Below, piece after piece: positions 1-8,954 of a DNA stretch of 64,000 bases. Numbering within the stretch: the first letter of the stretch is position 1; each line of letters starts with the position of its first letter. Under the pieces are notes generated by a model that was not told the origin of the DNA, did not search any database, and saw nothing but the letters and a program-made list of their open reading frames with translations. This DNA comes from Gammaproteobacteria bacterium. GTDB lineage: Bacteria > Pseudomonadota > Gammaproteobacteria > UBA6429 > Thiohalophilaceae. The stretch is taken from assembly GCA_029880855.1 (NCBI GenBank), contig JAOUNS010000001.1:248001-312000 (forward strand). The letters run 5' to 3'. The translations under genes and the position numbers were made by a program.

Positions 1-1930
1 GACACTTGCGCCCTTCAATCAGCGCCTGGTCCTCATCATCCGAATCGGAATTGACGTTGCGCGTGTAATCGCACTCGGGATAATTGTTACAACCGATAAA
101 GCGGCCGCGCCGCCCCAGACGAATCGCCAGATCACCGCCGCACTTGGGGCACTTTTCATCAATGGCTTCGTGGGTAACATCCTTGCGATCAACATTCTCT
201 TCTTTCTCTGCCACCAGATCCTTAAAGGGCTGCCAGAACTTGCGCATCATCGGCACCCAGTCTTCCTCACCGCGCGAGATGGCATCCAGCTCATCTTCCA
301 TATTGGCGGTAAAGTCATAGTCCACATATTGGGTGAAATGTTCGGTCAGGAACTTGTTAACAATGCGGCCTACATCGGTGGGGATAAAACGTTTTTTATC
401 CATCTCGACATACTCGCGGGTTTGCAGGGTCGAGATGATCGACGCGTAGGTGGACGGGCGACCGATACCATGTTCTTCCAGTGATTTAACCAGACTGGCT
501 TCTGTATAGCGGGGTGGCGGTTCGGTAAAGTGTTGCTCCGGTTTCAGTTTGAGCAAGGTGACTTCTTCCCCTTCCGTGAGCGGTGGCAACATCTTTTCAT
601 CGTCATCATCCCCGCCCACTTTGCTGTCGTCGGTACCTTCCTGATAAATCGCGATAAAACCGGGCGAGACCAGCGTTGAACCATTGGCGCGAAAGATATG
701 TTTATCACTCGCATAAAGGTCCACGGCCACCGTATCCAGCGTCGCATGGATCATTTGACAGGCAATGGTGCGCTTCCAGATCAGTTCATAGAGCCGGAAT
801 TGATCCTTGCTTAAATGACTTTTGATGCCGTTGGGCTCATGATTGACGGATGTAGGCCGGATCGCTTCATGGGCTTCCTGGGCGTTTTTCGATTTGGTCT
901 TGTAGACACGGGTTTCGTCCGGCAGATTGTCCGCGCCATAGCGCTGTTTGATAAATTCACGAATCTCCTGCACCGCCTCATCCGCCAGATTCAGCGAGTC
1001 AGTACGCATATAGGTGATCAGACCGACCGTTTCACCACCGAGATCGATACCTTCATATAATTGTTGCGCCACACTCATGGTCTTGCGCGCGGTAAAACCG
1101 AGCTTGCGCGCCGCTTCCTGTTGCATGGTGGAGGTCGTAAAAGGTGCAGCGGGATTGCGCTTGCGTTTTTTCTTGTCGACTTTGCCGACAGTTAATTTGC
1201 CCTTGGCGGCAGTGGCCAGGGTTTCCTCGGCCTGCCTGGCCGATTTTTCGTTTTTAATGGCGAACTGACTGAGCTTTTCACCATCCAGATGTGTCAGCTT
1301 GCACCCGAATTCAGCGCCTTCATTTTTCACATCCGCTTCGATTGTCCAGTATTCCCGCGCCTTGAATTTCTCGATCTCCAGCTCACGCTCAACAATAAGT
1401 CGCAGGGCGGGACTCTGCACTCGGCCGGCAGAGAGACCACGACGGATCTTCTTCCACAACAGGGGAGACAGGTTGAACCCCACCAGATAATCCAGCGCTC
1501 GGCGCGCCAATTGGGCATTGATCAGATCACGGGAGAGTTCATGGGAGTGTTCGATGGCTTCATTGACGGCACGTTTGGTGATTTCATGGAAGGTAACCCG
1601 ACCGACATGCTTGTCTTTTAAAATGCCGCGATCACTGAGTATCTCGTACAGGTGCCAGGAGATGGCTTCACCCTCGCGATCCGGGTCCGTCGCCAGATAG
1701 AGAGTATCGGCCTTCTTCATGGCCTTGGCGATGGCATCGACATGTTTCTCATTTTTTTCAATCAGCTGATACTTCATGGCAAAATCGTTGGCCGGGTCCA
1801 CCGCGCCTTCTTTCGGTAACAGATCGCGGACATGCCCATAGGATGCCAATACCTCGTAATCCTTGCCGAGATATTTTTTTATCGTCTTGGCCTTGGCCGG
1901 TGACTCAACGATGACCAGATTTTTTGCCAT
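1..1930 (-). CDS. topA: DNA topoisomerase I (3' end outside the window)
   Basis: Type IA topoisomerase that relaxes negative supercoils by a transient 5'-phosphotyrosine break in one strand. About 643 codons are visible, starting at the ATG at 1930 (MAKNLVIVESPAKAKTIKKY). The TOPRIM domain shows VIVESPAKAKT and the acidic DPDREGEA motif. The active-site tyrosine lies in LITYMRTDS at about residue 307, close to Tyr319 of E. coli. Towards the window edge a C-terminal zinc-finger region begins (CPKCGG followed by GCNNYPECDY), as in gammaproteobacterial TopA. The reading frame is open to base 1, so the gene is cut by the window and is not a truncation. It lies downstream of smg, as in many gammaproteobacteria, but a hairpin terminator separates them. 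Confidence 0.97.
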   Translation of the reverse strand, partial: MAKNLVIVESPAKAKTIKKYLGKDYEVLASYGHVRDLLPKEGAVDPANDFAMKYQLIEKNEKHVDAIAKAMKKADTLYLATDPDREGEAISWHLYEILSDRGILKDKHVGRVTFHEITKRAVNEAIEHSHELSRDLINAQLARRALDYLVGFNLSPLLWKKIRRGLSAGRVQSPALRLIVERELEIEKFKAREYWTIEADVKNEGAEFGCKLTHLDGEKLSQFAIKNEKSARQAEETLATAAKGKLTVGKVDKKKRKRNPAAPFTTSTMQQEAARKLGFTARKTMSVAQQLYEGIDLGGETVGLITYMRTDSLNLADEAVQEIREFIKQRYGADNLPDETRVYKTKSKNAQEAHEAIRPTSVNHEPNGIKSHLSKDQFRLYELIWKRTIACQMIHATLDTVAVDLYASDKHIFRANGSTLVSPGFIAIYQEGTDDSKVGGDDDDEKMLPPLTEGEEVTLLKLKPEQHFTEPPPRYTEASLVKSLEEHGIGRPSTYASIISTLQTREYVEMDKKRFIPTDVGRIVNKFLTEHFTQYVDYDFTANMEDELDAISRGEEDWVPMMRKFWQPFKDLVAEKEENVDRKDVTHEAIDEKCPKCGGDLAIRLGRRGRFIGCNNYPECDYTRNVNSDSDDEDQALIEGRKC

Positions 1931-1960
1931 AGATTACCCTGTCCGTTTTCTGTCAATCCC

Positions 1961-1990
1961 AAAAAAGCAAATGCCCGCAGGTTGCGGGCA
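1961..1990 (-). terminator. Rho-independent terminator after smg
   Basis: The stem TGCCCGCA (1972-1979) pairs with TGCGGGCA (1983-1990) around a 3-nt loop. Read on the minus strand it is followed by a T-rich run (complement of 1961-1966). It lies between the smg stop and the topA start, so it probably reduces read-through from the dprA-smg unit into topA. Confidence 0.75.
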
Positions 1991-2019
1991 ATGAAAAATA
2001 TCCTGTCTGCTCACAACGA

Positions 2020-2505
2020 TTAATGGAGCTGCCCTGCGGTTTCGTCAAATACCAGATCTTCCACCCAGGCATAGGCCGCTTCATGTCCGGGTTGGTTGAA
2101 CAATACCATTAGCACAACCCATTTCAGTTGTTCAAGGTCAAACTCCTCGGCACCGGACCCCAGTGCCATGGCGCGATCAATCACCATTTCCCTGGTGATC
2201 GTGTTCAACACACCGGTCTGCTCCAGAAACTGGAGAAAGCCGCGACATTCCACATCCAGACGCTCACACTCCTTGTCGGTATAGATACGGATTGAACTTG
2301 CCGGATTTTGAACTGCCTCGACGGGCATATCCTGCAGTTCCGAGAGTCCTTCCAGCCAGTCAAATGCCTTGCTGATCTCGGTGTGGCGAAACCCGGCGGC
2401 ATGTAATTCTGACCTGAGAGATTCCTCGTCGGAATCAAATTCTATGTCATCATTCATATAGTTTTCAAACAGATACATCAGCACGTCGAGTATGTTTTCT
2501 TTCAT
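2020..2505 (-). CDS. smg: Smg family protein (DUF494)
   Basis: A 161-residue acidic protein of the Smg/DUF494 family, whose role is poorly defined; it is conserved beside dprA and topA in gammaproteobacteria. The start MKENILDVLMYLFENYM is the family's typical N-terminus. An in-frame ATG lies directly before it, and AGGA sits 6 nt upstream of the chosen ATG. The 5' end overlaps the 3' end of dprA by about 41 nt, so the two are probably translated from one message. Family membership is clear; the molecular function is unknown. Confidence 0.9.
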   Translation of the reverse strand: MKENILDVLMYLFENYMNDDIEFDSDEESLRSELHAAGFRHTEISKAFDWLEGLSELQDMPVEAVQNPASSIRIYTDKECERLDVECRGFLQFLEQTGVLNTITREMVIDRAMALGSGAEEFDLEQLKWVVLMVLFNQPGHEAAYAWVEDLVFDETAGQLH

Positions 2506-3625
2506 CATATGTCCTTTTTCCAGTCTGACAATATAGACCGCCTGCCGCTGTTTCAACCAAACCGTGCAATTCTAATACCAAGAGCATGGAGCAAACTGCC
2601 TCCGCCGTCAATCCACTGCGTGCAACCATCACATCGACGGCCGTCGGTTCGTGACCGATGCATGACAGTAGTTTGCCGTACTCAGGATCAATGGACAATG
2701 TTTCTGCAAAACCGTTCTGATTCATCTGCAAATGACCGCCGGCACCGGCAAACCCCGTCTCTTCCAGAATATCAGCGGCGGTTTCCACCAGCTTTGCCCC
2801 TTCCCGCAGCAGGCGGTGACATCCTTTGGCCAACGGATTATGGATCGAGCCGGGAATGGCAAAAACATCTCGCCCCTGTTCCAGCGCCATCCGCGCTGTA
2901 ATGAGTGAACCACTGCGTATCGCCGCTTCAACAATCAGCACGCCCAGCGATAAACCACTGATAATGCGATTGCGGCGCGGAAAATTGGCCGCCAATGGCG
3001 GTGTTCCAATGGGAAATTCGGAGATCACCGCCCCCTGTTCCACGATGGCCCGGGCGAGATCCCGGTGTCGTGCAGGATAAACGGAATCCAGTCCGGTACC
3101 GGCCACGGCGATAGTGGCGCCGTTACCCGCCAACGCCCCCCGGTGTCCGGCTGCATCGATCCCCATGGCCAGACCACTGGTGATAACAATACCCTGTTCA
3201 GCGAGTGTCCGGGCAAAGGCGAAGGCCGTCTCCTGTCCACTGATACCGGCATTACGGCTGCCCACCACTGCAATCTGTGGCAACTGTAATAAAGCGGGGT
3301 CACCCTCGACAAACAGGACCGGCGGCGGATCGATAATCTCGCGCAACAGGGCGGGATATGCCGGGTCATCCAGGCAAAGGATATGTCGATGGGGTTGCTG
3401 CTCCCGCCAGGCCAGATCCTGCTCTACCAGGGACCAGTCCGGATGCAACAACCAGTCACGGGTTTTGGCGGACAGCTTGATTTCCGGTGAGCCTGAGGCT
3501 GCCGCCTGAAATACGTCCCGGGGAGATTGAAAGATTTGTCGTAATTGCGCGAAGGTAATGGTCCCGATTCCCGGTGCCCGCCACAGGGCCAGCCACCAGC
3601 GCAGGGACGCTGCATCATCATCCAT
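2465..3625 (-). CDS. dprA: DNA processing protein DprA (Smf)
   Basis: In naturally transformable bacteria DprA binds incoming single-stranded DNA and loads RecA; the family is also kept in species not known to be competent. The 386-residue protein has an N-terminal helical region, a Rossmann-like core with VVGSRNAGISG and SGLAMGIDAAGHRGAL (about residues 115-165), the RNRIISGLS segment, and a C-terminal winged-helix region ending in LVETAAGGLYCQ. It is followed by smg with a 41-nt overlap and preceded by the LysM gene on the same strand 57 nt away. This matches the common lysM-dprA-smg-topA order. Confidence 0.95.
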   Translation of the reverse strand: MDDDAASLRWWLALWRAPGIGTITFAQLRQIFQSPRDVFQAAASGSPEIKLSAKTRDWLLHPDWSLVEQDLAWREQQPHRHILCLDDPAYPALLREIIDPPPVLFVEGDPALLQLPQIAVVGSRNAGISGQETAFAFARTLAEQGIVITSGLAMGIDAAGHRGALAGNGATIAVAGTGLDSVYPARHRDLARAIVEQGAVISEFPIGTPPLAANFPRRNRIISGLSLGVLIVEAAIRSGSLITARMALEQGRDVFAIPGSIHNPLAKGCHRLLREGAKLVETAADILEETGFAGAGGHLQMNQNGFAETLSIDPEYGKLLSCIGHEPTAVDVMVARSGLTAEAVCSMLLVLELHGLVETAAGGLYCQTGKRTYDERKHTRRADVSV

Positions 3626-3682
3626 GATTTTCTCCTGTTAACAATCCCATCCGTTGGGATCGCAGCTATCATAACCAAATTC

Positions 3683-4780
3683 TCAGGGATTGGTAACCCG
3701 ATCATTCAGACTCAGGGTTCGGGTCGTTTCCAGCACCACACCAAAACTGACCTTGTTGAACACCTTGAATACCATCAGGATACCGGCACGCTCATCAGGC
3801 AGCCTGACAGGTTGATTGGTTACGCTGTCGCGAACATCCGCACCGGCCTGATAGATGGCCAGGACATGACCCGGCACCATCCCCGCGTTTTCACCCTTGT
3901 TGATGACCACCACGGCATACTGCCCGATCATGGTCACCCCGCCCAGCACGGAGATAATCCGGCCATCCACCGTCTCGCGGGGAGAACGGGGATAGAAATA
4001 AAAATCGGACTTGATCTCTTCAAACGGCAGCACTCGATCACCGTTCAGCACCTCTTGCCAGGTCTCACCAACATCGAAGGTGGTGACCGCGTCGTTTCGA
4101 TCCGTGACCCTGGCAACCGCAACGTGGATCGCTTCATAGCCAAGGATATTGTTGGAATCAGGATCGCGATAGGTCTTGCCCTGCCGCACAATGGTGTAAT
4201 CACCATTGGTATTACCGCGTGGAACATTGGCGACATAAACCTTGTTCCCCTTGCCGGCAATCAGATGCTCCTCAAAACTGGAGATAATATGCGGCAATTC
4301 TTCATAGGTATCGCCATCCAGCACGGTCATCTGACGCAGGAACGGTTCAATCGCTTCTCTGGGAATAGTGGTAATGGCCTGGGAAAGCGGCTGGATATGG
4401 CTGCGGGGATTCAGCTTCACTGTTTTGAGTCCCGGCTTTGTCACCGGCGGCAGCGTCTCTTTTTTTCCGCTGGGTACCGCGTTCACCGAGATTTGCGGTT
4501 TGCCGCCGACAAAATAGAGATAGACCACGTCACCGGGAAAAATCAGGTGGGGATTTTTAATATTGGGGTTGGCGTGCCAGACCTCCGGCCAACTCCAGGG
4601 ATCATGCAAGAATCGACTGGCGATATCCCACAGGGTATCACCCTTTTTGACCACATAGGTCTGTTCCTTGTTGGTCTTCGCTCTGGCCGCCAGTGCCTGG
4701 TCAATCGGCGCCGCCAGCATGACGCCCAGCGCGAGCAATAGAGATGTGCAACAGGCTTTAATCGTTATATTATTTGCCAT
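3683..4780 (-). CDS. LysM domain-containing secreted protein
   Basis: A 365-residue exported protein starting MANNITIKACCTSLLLALG, a short basic segment followed by a hydrophobic core that fits a signal peptide ending near QALAARA. A LysM peptidoglycan-binding domain follows at about residues 40-90 (YVVKKGDTLWDIASRFL through NPHLIFPGDVVYL). The remaining 270 residues are a beta-rich region typical of the LysM protein next to dprA. A GTG 45 nt upstream would put a basic extension before the signal peptide, so the ATG at 4780 is preferred. It is transcribed away from def and shares the 4781-4916 gap with it. Probably a periplasmic, wall-associated protein; no enzyme motif is seen. Confidence 0.85.
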   Translation of the reverse strand: MANNITIKACCTSLLLALGVMLAAPIDQALAARAKTNKEQTYVVKKGDTLWDIASRFLHDPWSWPEVWHANPNIKNPHLIFPGDVVYLYFVGGKPQISVNAVPSGKKETLPPVTKPGLKTVKLNPRSHIQPLSQAITTIPREAIEPFLRQMTVLDGDTYEELPHIISSFEEHLIAGKGNKVYVANVPRGNTNGDYTIVRQGKTYRDPDSNNILGYEAIHVAVARVTDRNDAVTTFDVGETWQEVLNGDRVLPFEEIKSDFYFYPRSPRETVDGRIISVLGGVTMIGQYAVVVINKGENAGMVPGHVLAIYQAGADVRDSVTNQPVRLPDERAGILMVFKVFNKVSFGVVLETTRTLSLNDRVTNP

Positions 4781-4916
4781 ACAATTTGTTCCAGAGACCT
4801 TGATTATTCTCCGTTTCAGCCGCACAACAGATTTATCTGCCGACAGGCTTATACTTTAGTATCATAATGTTAGCAGCTTTTTCTACTCTTTTACTATAAC
4901 TTACGCACGAAATTCC

Positions 4917-5432
4917 ATGGCAATACTGAAAATTTTACATTACCCGGATGAACGGCTGAGGACAGTGGCATCGCCGGTAACCGAAGTCACTGACGAAACA
5001 CGCCGGATTGTGGCCGATATGTTCGAGACCATGTACCAGGCACCCGGTATCGGGCTGGCCGCCACCCAGGTGGATATCCATCAACAGATTATTGTCATCG
5101 ATGTCTCTGAGGATAAAAGCAACCCACTCTGCCTGATCAACCCCCAAATCACACACCGGGACGGCGAACAAACCATGGACGAAGGTTGCCTGTCGGTACC
5201 GGGCTTCTACGAAACCGTGAAACGGGCGGAGCACATCCGGGTCAAGGCTCTCGACAAGGACGGCGCCATACAGGAATTTGAGGCTGACGGCCTGCTGGCC
5301 GTCTGTATCCAGCACGAGATGGACCACCTGGCCGGCAAACTCTTTGTCGACTATCTCAGTTCGTTGAAGCGTACCCGTATCCGGAAAAAACTGGTCAAAC
5401 AGCAAAAACAGGACCCGGCCATTGCGCTGTAA
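4917..5432 (+). CDS. def: Peptide deformylase
   Basis: Removes the N-formyl group from nascent proteins using a bound metal ion. The 171 residues contain all three family motifs: GIGLAATQ near residue 44, EGCLSVPG (cysteine metal ligand) and QHEMDHL (HExxH with two histidine ligands and the catalytic Glu). Length matches E. coli Def. It is followed 36 nt later by fmt, which makes the formylated initiator tRNA: the classic def-fmt pair, here the first genes of a long plus-strand run. Confidence 0.98.
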   Translation: MAILKILHYPDERLRTVASPVTEVTDETRRIVADMFETMYQAPGIGLAATQVDIHQQIIVIDVSEDKSNPLCLINPQITHRDGEQTMDEGCLSVPGFYETVKRAEHIRVKALDKDGAIQEFEADGLLAVCIQHEMDHLAGKLFVDYLSSLKRTRIRKKLVKQQKQDPAIAL

Positions 5433-5468
5433 AGCGGGCCATGCTCAGCAAACGCGAACAAGAACAAT

Positions 5469-6431
5469 ATGACAGACCAACAGCCCAGGGCGGTACGCCC
5501 CCTCAGGATCATTTTTGCCGGCACACCGGATTTTGCGGCGGTCGCCCTGGCGGGTCTGCTGGACTCTGCACATGAAGTTGTTGCGGTCTATACCCAGCCG
5601 GACCGTCCGGCGGGACGCGGCCGCAAGCTCAAACCCGGTCCGGTCAAACAGCTGGCACTGGATCACCACATCCCTGTTGCACAACCCCTGAGCCTGAAAG
5701 ACGGTGATGAACAGGAAAAACTGGCCGCCTGGCAGGCCGATATCATGGTCGTGGCGGCTTATGGGCTGCTTTTACCGGAAGCCGTCCTGGCGATCCCGCC
5801 ACTGGGCTGCCTGAATATCCATGCCTCCCTGTTACCCCGCTGGCGCGGTGCGGCACCGATTCAACGAGCCATTCTGGCCGGCGACACCGAAACCGGTATC
5901 ACTATCATGCAAATGGACAAGGGACTGGACACCGGGGAGATGCTGCTGAAAGAAATCTGCCCAATTAGCCCCGAGGACACGGCCGAGAGTCTGCACGACA
6001 AGCTGGCCGAACTGGGCAAAACGGCGATTCTCACCGCACTGGCCGATCCAGCCGGCCTGAAACCGGAACAGCAGGACGATGATTCGGCCAACTATGCGAA
6101 AAAGCTCGACAAAGCGGAAGCCCTGATTGACTGGACCAGGCCTGCCGCCGAGATTGCTCGTCTGGTCCGCGCTTTTAACCCCTGGCCCGTGGCTCAAACC
6201 GGGTTGGGCGGGAAGATCCTGCGAATCTGGCAGGCTGTTCCACTGGATAACACACCCGGCAAACCGGCCGGCACCCTCACCGCCGCCGCCAAAGCGGGGA
6301 TCGATGTCGCTTGCGGCAGCGGGAGTTTACGCATTCTCACTGCACAACTGCCCGGCGGCAAACCACTCCCGGTCGCCGATCTGCTCAACGGCCATGCCGA
6401 CCTCTTTCAAGTGGGCACCCGGCTGACATAA
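5469..6431 (+). CDS. fmt: Methionyl-tRNA formyltransferase
   Basis: Transfers a formyl group from 10-formyl-tetrahydrofolate to Met-tRNAfMet. The 320-residue length is standard. The N-terminal formyltransferase domain shows FAGTPDFAAVAL and the folate-site region NIHASLLPRWRGAAPIQRAI. GDTETGITIMQMDKGLDTG follows, and the C-terminal OB-like domain has AFNPWPVAQT. It follows def and precedes a receiver gene and rsmB on the same strand. Confidence 0.98.
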   Translation: MTDQQPRAVRPLRIIFAGTPDFAAVALAGLLDSAHEVVAVYTQPDRPAGRGRKLKPGPVKQLALDHHIPVAQPLSLKDGDEQEKLAAWQADIMVVAAYGLLLPEAVLAIPPLGCLNIHASLLPRWRGAAPIQRAILAGDTETGITIMQMDKGLDTGEMLLKEICPISPEDTAESLHDKLAELGKTAILTALADPAGLKPEQQDDDSANYAKKLDKAEALIDWTRPAAEIARLVRAFNPWPVAQTGLGGKILRIWQAVPLDNTPGKPAGTLTAAAKAGIDVACGSGSLRILTAQLPGGKPLPVADLLNGHADLFQVGTRLT

Positions 6432-6577
6432 CCCCTGCAGCGGCATGGGCAAGCCAATAGTAAAATTCTCAAAAAGGTCTAAATCCCCGCTGCGCCGGGC
6501 CGATAGCAACCTTTCACCGGCCGAACACTCGACGCAATATATAATTCTTTATATAACAATGAGTTATGAGGTATTCC

Positions 6578-6976
6578 ATGGGAAATCCCAAGATCCTGAT
6601 CACTGACGACATGCCCTCCATGCGCACCATGCTGAAGTCCATTCTGATTCATGCGGGTTTTTTGAATCTGGTTGAAGCGGACAACGGCCATGCGGCAATC
6701 GATCTGCTCAGGGAAAGCCGGTTTGATCTGGTCATTTGCGACTGGGATATGCCGAGGATGTCCGGCATTCAGGTTCTGGAGACCATCCGTGCTGATGACA
6801 AACTGCAAAAAATGCCATTTATCATGGTGACCGCCAATGCGGATCGCGACAAGGTCACCCAGGCCATCAATGCCGGCACAGACGGCTACATTATCAAGCC
6901 CCTGCAACCGGAAACACTCACCGGCCTGGTCAATAAACTGCTGGGTGCAGGCGAATCGGTCCGCGCTTCCACCTGA
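6578..6976 (+). CDS. Stand-alone CheY-like response regulator receiver
   Basis: A 132-residue protein made of one receiver domain. It has the acidic pair in ILITDDMPSMR, the phospho-acceptor Asp in DLVICDWDMPRMSG (about residue 58), the conserved Thr in MVTANADRD and the Lys in YIIKPL. The ATG at 6578 is chosen over one 12 nt upstream because GAGG lies 7 nt before it. There is no output domain, so it must act by protein contact, as CheY does. It sits between fmt and rsmB, where most gammaproteobacteria have no such gene, and has its own A/T-rich upstream region (6540-6565). The partner kinase is unknown. Confidence 0.9.
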   Translation: MGNPKILITDDMPSMRTMLKSILIHAGFLNLVEADNGHAAIDLLRESRFDLVICDWDMPRMSGIQVLETIRADDKLQKMPFIMVTANADRDKVTQAINAGTDGYIIKPLQPETLTGLVNKLLGAGESVRAST

Positions 6977-7078
6977 AACAATCATCACCATACAGGCTGT
7001 GGCGGGAAAAATCCCGGCACGGCTGATGTTTCTTGCCTAAAATAGCGGCTGGCCAATAACCGCTGACTCACTTTATTC

Positions 7079-8380
7079 ATGCAACCCCGATACGCCAGTG
7101 TGCAGGTCCTGTTACAGGTCATCCGGCACGGCCACAGTTTGACCGACGCCCTGAACGAGATACTGCCCCGGATCGAGGCCAAGCAACGTCCCTTCGTGCA
7201 AGCCCTCTGTTATGGCGTGATCCGCTGGTATCACCGGCTCGACTTCATCCTCAGCCAATTGCTGAAGAAACCCCTGCGCGAAAAAGACATGGATGTTTAT
7301 TGCCTGTTGTTGGCCGGCTTGTACCAGCTCATTGATATGCGCATCCCGGACCACGCCGCTGTCTCGGAAACCGTGGCCGTCACGCGAAAATTCAACAAAC
7401 GCTGGGCCAAAGATTTGGTCAACGCCATCCTGCGCAGCTGGCAGCGCGAACAGGCACACCTCGACGGCAGTTGGCAGGCGGACCCCGAGGCCCTCTACAG
7501 CCACCCCGCCTGGTTCATCGAACGCTTGCAACAGAGTCGGCCGGACTCGTGGCAAGCGATCCTGCAGGCCAATAATGAACAGGCGCCCATGACCTTGCGG
7601 GTCAACACGCTGAAAACAGACCGGGAAACCTGCCTGGCTGAGCTCAGGCAACACAAAATCACCGCCCACCCCTGCCGCCACGCACATCAGGGCATCACCC
7701 TGGAAACCCCGTGCCAGGTGGAAAGCCTGCCCGGCTTCAGCCGGGGCGAGATATCGGTCCAGGATGAAGCGGCACAACTGGCAGCCGAACTGCTCCAGCC
7801 CCAGCCGGGTGAACGCATCCTGGATGCCTGTGCCGCACCGGGGGGGAAGACCGCCCACCTGCTCGAAATCCAGCCCCGACTCGGTGAATTGGTGGCGCTG
7901 GATGTGGATGAAAAACGGCTGCAACGTGTTACCGACAACCTGTCCCGGCTGGGGTTGAACGCGGCGATCACCTGCGGCGATGCCGCTGACCCGACAAACT
8001 GGTGGGATGGTCGGCCCTTTGATCGCATTTTGCTCGATGCCCCGTGCAGTGCCAGCGGCGTCATTCGTCGCCACCCGGATATCAAATTGTTACGCCGCCC
8101 GACGGATATCGAACAGCTCATTCTCACCCAGCAGAAAATTCTCACCGCCCTCTGGCCCTTGCTGAAACCGGGGGGTATGCTGTTGTACGCGACCTGTTCG
8201 GTCCTGCCGGACGAAAATATGCACCAGATCAGCCGTTTTCTCGACAATCAGGCTGACGCAGGCCTCGCTGCCATGCATGGCAAGTGGGGCCACCAGACCG
8301 GCTTCGGACGTCAAATCCTGCCGGGGGAAGAGGGGATGGACGGCTTTTTTTATGCTTGCCTGCACAAAACAGTTCAATAG
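7079..8380 (+). CDS. rsmB: 16S rRNA m5C967 methyltransferase
   Basis: SAM-dependent RNA cytosine-5 methyltransferase (RsmB/Sun). The 433 residues comprise an N-terminal NusB-like RNA-binding domain (residues 1-140) and a class I methyltransferase domain with the SAM loop ILDACAAPGGKTAHLLE. Catalytic motif IV is LLDAPCSASGVIRRHPDIK and motif VI is YATCSVLPDEN; together these carry the two working cysteines. Gene order def-fmt-rsmB is typical, apart from the receiver gene inserted here. The DUF4390 gene follows 10 nt downstream. Confidence 0.97.
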   Translation: MQPRYASVQVLLQVIRHGHSLTDALNEILPRIEAKQRPFVQALCYGVIRWYHRLDFILSQLLKKPLREKDMDVYCLLLAGLYQLIDMRIPDHAAVSETVAVTRKFNKRWAKDLVNAILRSWQREQAHLDGSWQADPEALYSHPAWFIERLQQSRPDSWQAILQANNEQAPMTLRVNTLKTDRETCLAELRQHKITAHPCRHAHQGITLETPCQVESLPGFSRGEISVQDEAAQLAAELLQPQPGERILDACAAPGGKTAHLLEIQPRLGELVALDVDEKRLQRVTDNLSRLGLNAAITCGDAADPTNWWDGRPFDRILLDAPCSASGVIRRHPDIKLLRRPTDIEQLILTQQKILTALWPLLKPGGMLLYATCSVLPDENMHQISRFLDNQADAGLAAMHGKWGHQTGFGRQILPGEEGMDGFFYACLHKTVQ

Positions 8381-8390
8381 CAGCGCCGCG

Positions 8391-8954
8391 ATGCGCCAGG
8401 CAGCCAGATCAACCGGCATTGGTTTGTTGTTTGCCGCGCTGTTGCTGCCTCAGTCCGGTTTTGGCGCGGAATTCATCGTGCGCAGTGTCGCTACGGAATT
8501 GAAGGACGACGTTTACCAACTGAACGCCCGCATTGATTACACCTTTTCCGAAGAGGCTCAACGCGCACTGCAGAGCGGTATTCCGCTGATCATTCTGATG
8601 GACATCCAGGTGGACAAACAGCGCAGTTGGTGGTGGAACAAGGAAGTGGCGCATCTGCAGCAGGGTTATCTGCTGATTTACCACGCCCTGACCAAGAAAT
8701 ATATTATCAACAACCTCAACAGCGGCGCCCAGCAGAACCACAAGAGTTTCACCGCCGCGCTGCAAACATTGGGACAAATCACCGGCCTGCCCTTGATCGA
8801 CAAGGGGCTGATCGAGGCGGATGCACGCTATCAAATTCATCTCCGGGTCTATCTGGATATCGAATCCCTGCCTGCGCCCATGCGCCCCCTGGCCTGGCTC
8901 TCTTCCGACTGGCGACTGTCGAGTGACTGGTACACATGGCCCTTGCAACCCTGA
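8391..8954 (+). CDS. DUF4390 domain-containing exported protein
   Basis: A 187-residue protein with an N-terminal signal sequence (MRQAARSTGIGLLFAALLL..GFGA). The body matches the DUF4390 pattern (VDKQRSWWWNKEVAHLQQGY, SLGRL-like repeats replaced by TLGQITGLPLIDK, LDIESLPAPMRPLA). This small periplasmic family is regularly encoded between rsmB and ntrY. A longer frame starts inside rsmB but would place the signal peptide internally, so the ATG at 8391 is chosen. Its 3' end overlaps ntrY by 19 nt. The molecular function is not known; context suggests a link with the NtrYX sensor. Confidence 0.85.
   Translation: MRQAARSTGIGLLFAALLLPQSGFGAEFIVRSVATELKDDVYQLNARIDYTFSEEAQRALQSGIPLIILMDIQVDKQRSWWWNKEVAHLQQGYLLIYHALTKKYIINNLNSGAQQNHKSFTAALQTLGQITGLPLIDKGLIEADARYQIHLRVYLDIESLPAPMRPLAWLSSDWRLSSDWYTWPLQP

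Noticed and set aside
1-1930. topA as a truncated pseudogene
   Set aside because: The frame is open to base 1 and retains all motifs; the cut is the window edge.
3545-4741. A 398-codon plus-strand reading frame opposite the LysM and dprA genes
   Set aside because: It lies entirely antisense to genes with clear family motifs, has no SD and encodes low-complexity, motif-free protein. It is a shadow of a high-GC coding strand.
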